Assembly (NCBI RefSeq): GCF_000376885.1
Contig: NZ_AQXR01000010.1
Location: forward strand, 372,001 to 436,000
Source of the DNA: Alloscardovia criceti DSM 17774
Lineage (GTDB): Bacteria > Actinomycetota > Actinomycetes > Actinomycetales > Bifidobacteriaceae
DNA length: 64,000 nucleotides
Direction: 5' to 3'
Below the pieces are notes generated by a model, which worked only from the letters and a program-made list of their open reading frames with translations, did no database searches and was not told the DNA's origin. Below are positions 63,567-64,000 of this stretch, in pieces; position 1 is the stretch's first letter, and each line of letters starts with the position of its first letter. The translations under genes were made by a program, and so were the position numbers.

Positions 63567-64000
63567 ATGAGTTACATTGATGTACAACACTGCTTTAAAC
63601 GCTATGAGATGGGCGATACACGCATCATCGCGAACAACGATGTAACTTTTAGCGTGGAAAAAGGAGAACTCGCCATTATCCTCGGCGCCTCAGGCGCAGG
63701 AAAGTCCACCATGCTGAACCTGCTGGGCGGCATGGATACCTGCGATGAGGGATCCATCGTGATTGACGGTAAGGATATCTCCGGTTTTAACGCCCGTCAG
63801 CTCACCGCCTATAGGCGCACCGATGTGGGATTTGTTTTCCAATTTTATAATTTGATTTCAAATCTTACTGCCCGGGAAAATGTGGAGTTTGCCTCCGAGG
63901 TCGTATCCAAAGCTATGAAGCCGGAAGAGGCTCTCGCTTCAGTGGGGCTGAGCGAGCGCATGAATAATTTCCCTGCGCAGCTTTCTGGCGGCGAGCAGCA
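63567..64000 (+). CDS. ABC transporter ATPase, LolD/MacB type, 3' end outside window
   Basis: About 144 codons of an ATP-binding subunit are visible. Walker A reads GASGAGKST, the Q-loop is VGFVFQFYNL, and the ABC signature LSGGEQQ is at the right edge. The sequence ISNLTARENVEFASE places it with the MacB/LolD/FtsE group, which work with FtsX-like permeases on lipoproteins, antimicrobial peptides or cell-wall hydrolases. The ATG at 63567 begins MSYIDVQHCFKRYEMGD. The permease is presumably just beyond the window. Proximity to the Rpf-like gene may be chance. Confidence 0.88.
   Translation, partial: MSYIDVQHCFKRYEMGDTRIIANNDVTFSVEKGELAIILGASGAGKSTMLNLLGGMDTCDEGSIVIDGKDISGFNARQLTAYRRTDVGFVFQFYNLISNLTARENVEFASEVVSKAMKPEEALASVGLSERMNNFPAQLSGGEQ

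Overview
The window is chromosomal DNA of a moderate-GC actinobacterium (roughly 48% by eye), most likely a member of the Bifidobacteriaceae and possibly near Alloscardovia or Scardovia. This placement is inferred from the company the genes keep: a 29-residue bS22-type ribosomal peptide, DUF4916 and App1-type proteins, an actinobacterial Crp (GlxR-like) next to a GT51 penicillin-binding protein, a Rpf-like G5 and lysozyme-fold secreted protein, PspC-type membrane sensors, and carbohydrate ABC transporters without their own ATPase. I see no insertion sequence, prophage, CRISPR array or rRNA, and only one tRNA. Most of the window is ordinary core genome.

Layout. 1-5.9 kb: an oligosaccharide uptake operon (binding lipoprotein, two permeases, GH13 alpha-glucosidase cut by the window edge) facing its LacI-type regulator, with two matching operators between them. 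5.9-8.5 kb: a frameshifted amino-acid permease and a VanY-type carboxypeptidase. 8.6-14.0 kb: a TPR-DUF4037 predicted nucleotidyltransferase and a DUF4125 protein flanking a GH2 glycosidase. 14.2-20.4 kb: glutamate dehydrogenase, then a divergent PspC membrane-stress locus with a PspC-fused histidine kinase and LuxR-type regulator. 20.4-24.2 kb: the upper mevalonate pathway (thiolase, HMG-CoA reductase, HMG-CoA synthase). 24.4-27.2 kb: an MFS exporter fused to CBS domains and an NAD(P)-binding protein whose promoter is bracketed by two identical-architecture palindromes. 27.5-36.3 kb: tRNA-Ser, serS, a lipid kinase, pgm, a long RNase HI, rpiA, an acyl-CoA synthetase and bS22. 36.4-44.3 kb: membrane proteins, radA, mutY, trmL, an ACT protein and UPF0210. 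44.4-51.2 kb: galK-galT-deoR, crp and a bifunctional PBP. 51.3-61.6 kb: a leftward block of pyrD, lplA, leuB, an S9 peptidase, App1, gcvH, an alpha/beta-hydrolase-NudC fusion and a DUF4916 Nudix-like protein. 61.7-64.0 kb: thioredoxin, the Rpf-like protein and the start of an ABC ATPase that leaves the window.

How the genes work together. The left end imports and hydrolyses alpha-glucosides. The Leloir genes galT and galK, pgm and rpiA feed sugars into central metabolism. The mevalonate block makes isoprenoid precursor for cell-wall lipid carriers. The PBP, VanY and Rpf-like proteins act on peptidoglycan. LplA and GcvH form a lipoylation pair with no other lipoyl enzyme in view.

The most striking genome-scale signal is regulatory. 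At least sixteen genes have a -10 hexamer ending 6-8 bases before the start codon and no convincing Shine-Dalgarno site, which predicts widespread leaderless translation. The protein-level candidates most worth following are the TPR-DUF4037/DUF4125 pair, the alpha/beta-hydrolase-NudC fusion, the MFS-CBS fusion, the orphan GcvH/LplA system and the two-operator promoter upstream of the NAD(P)-binding gene.
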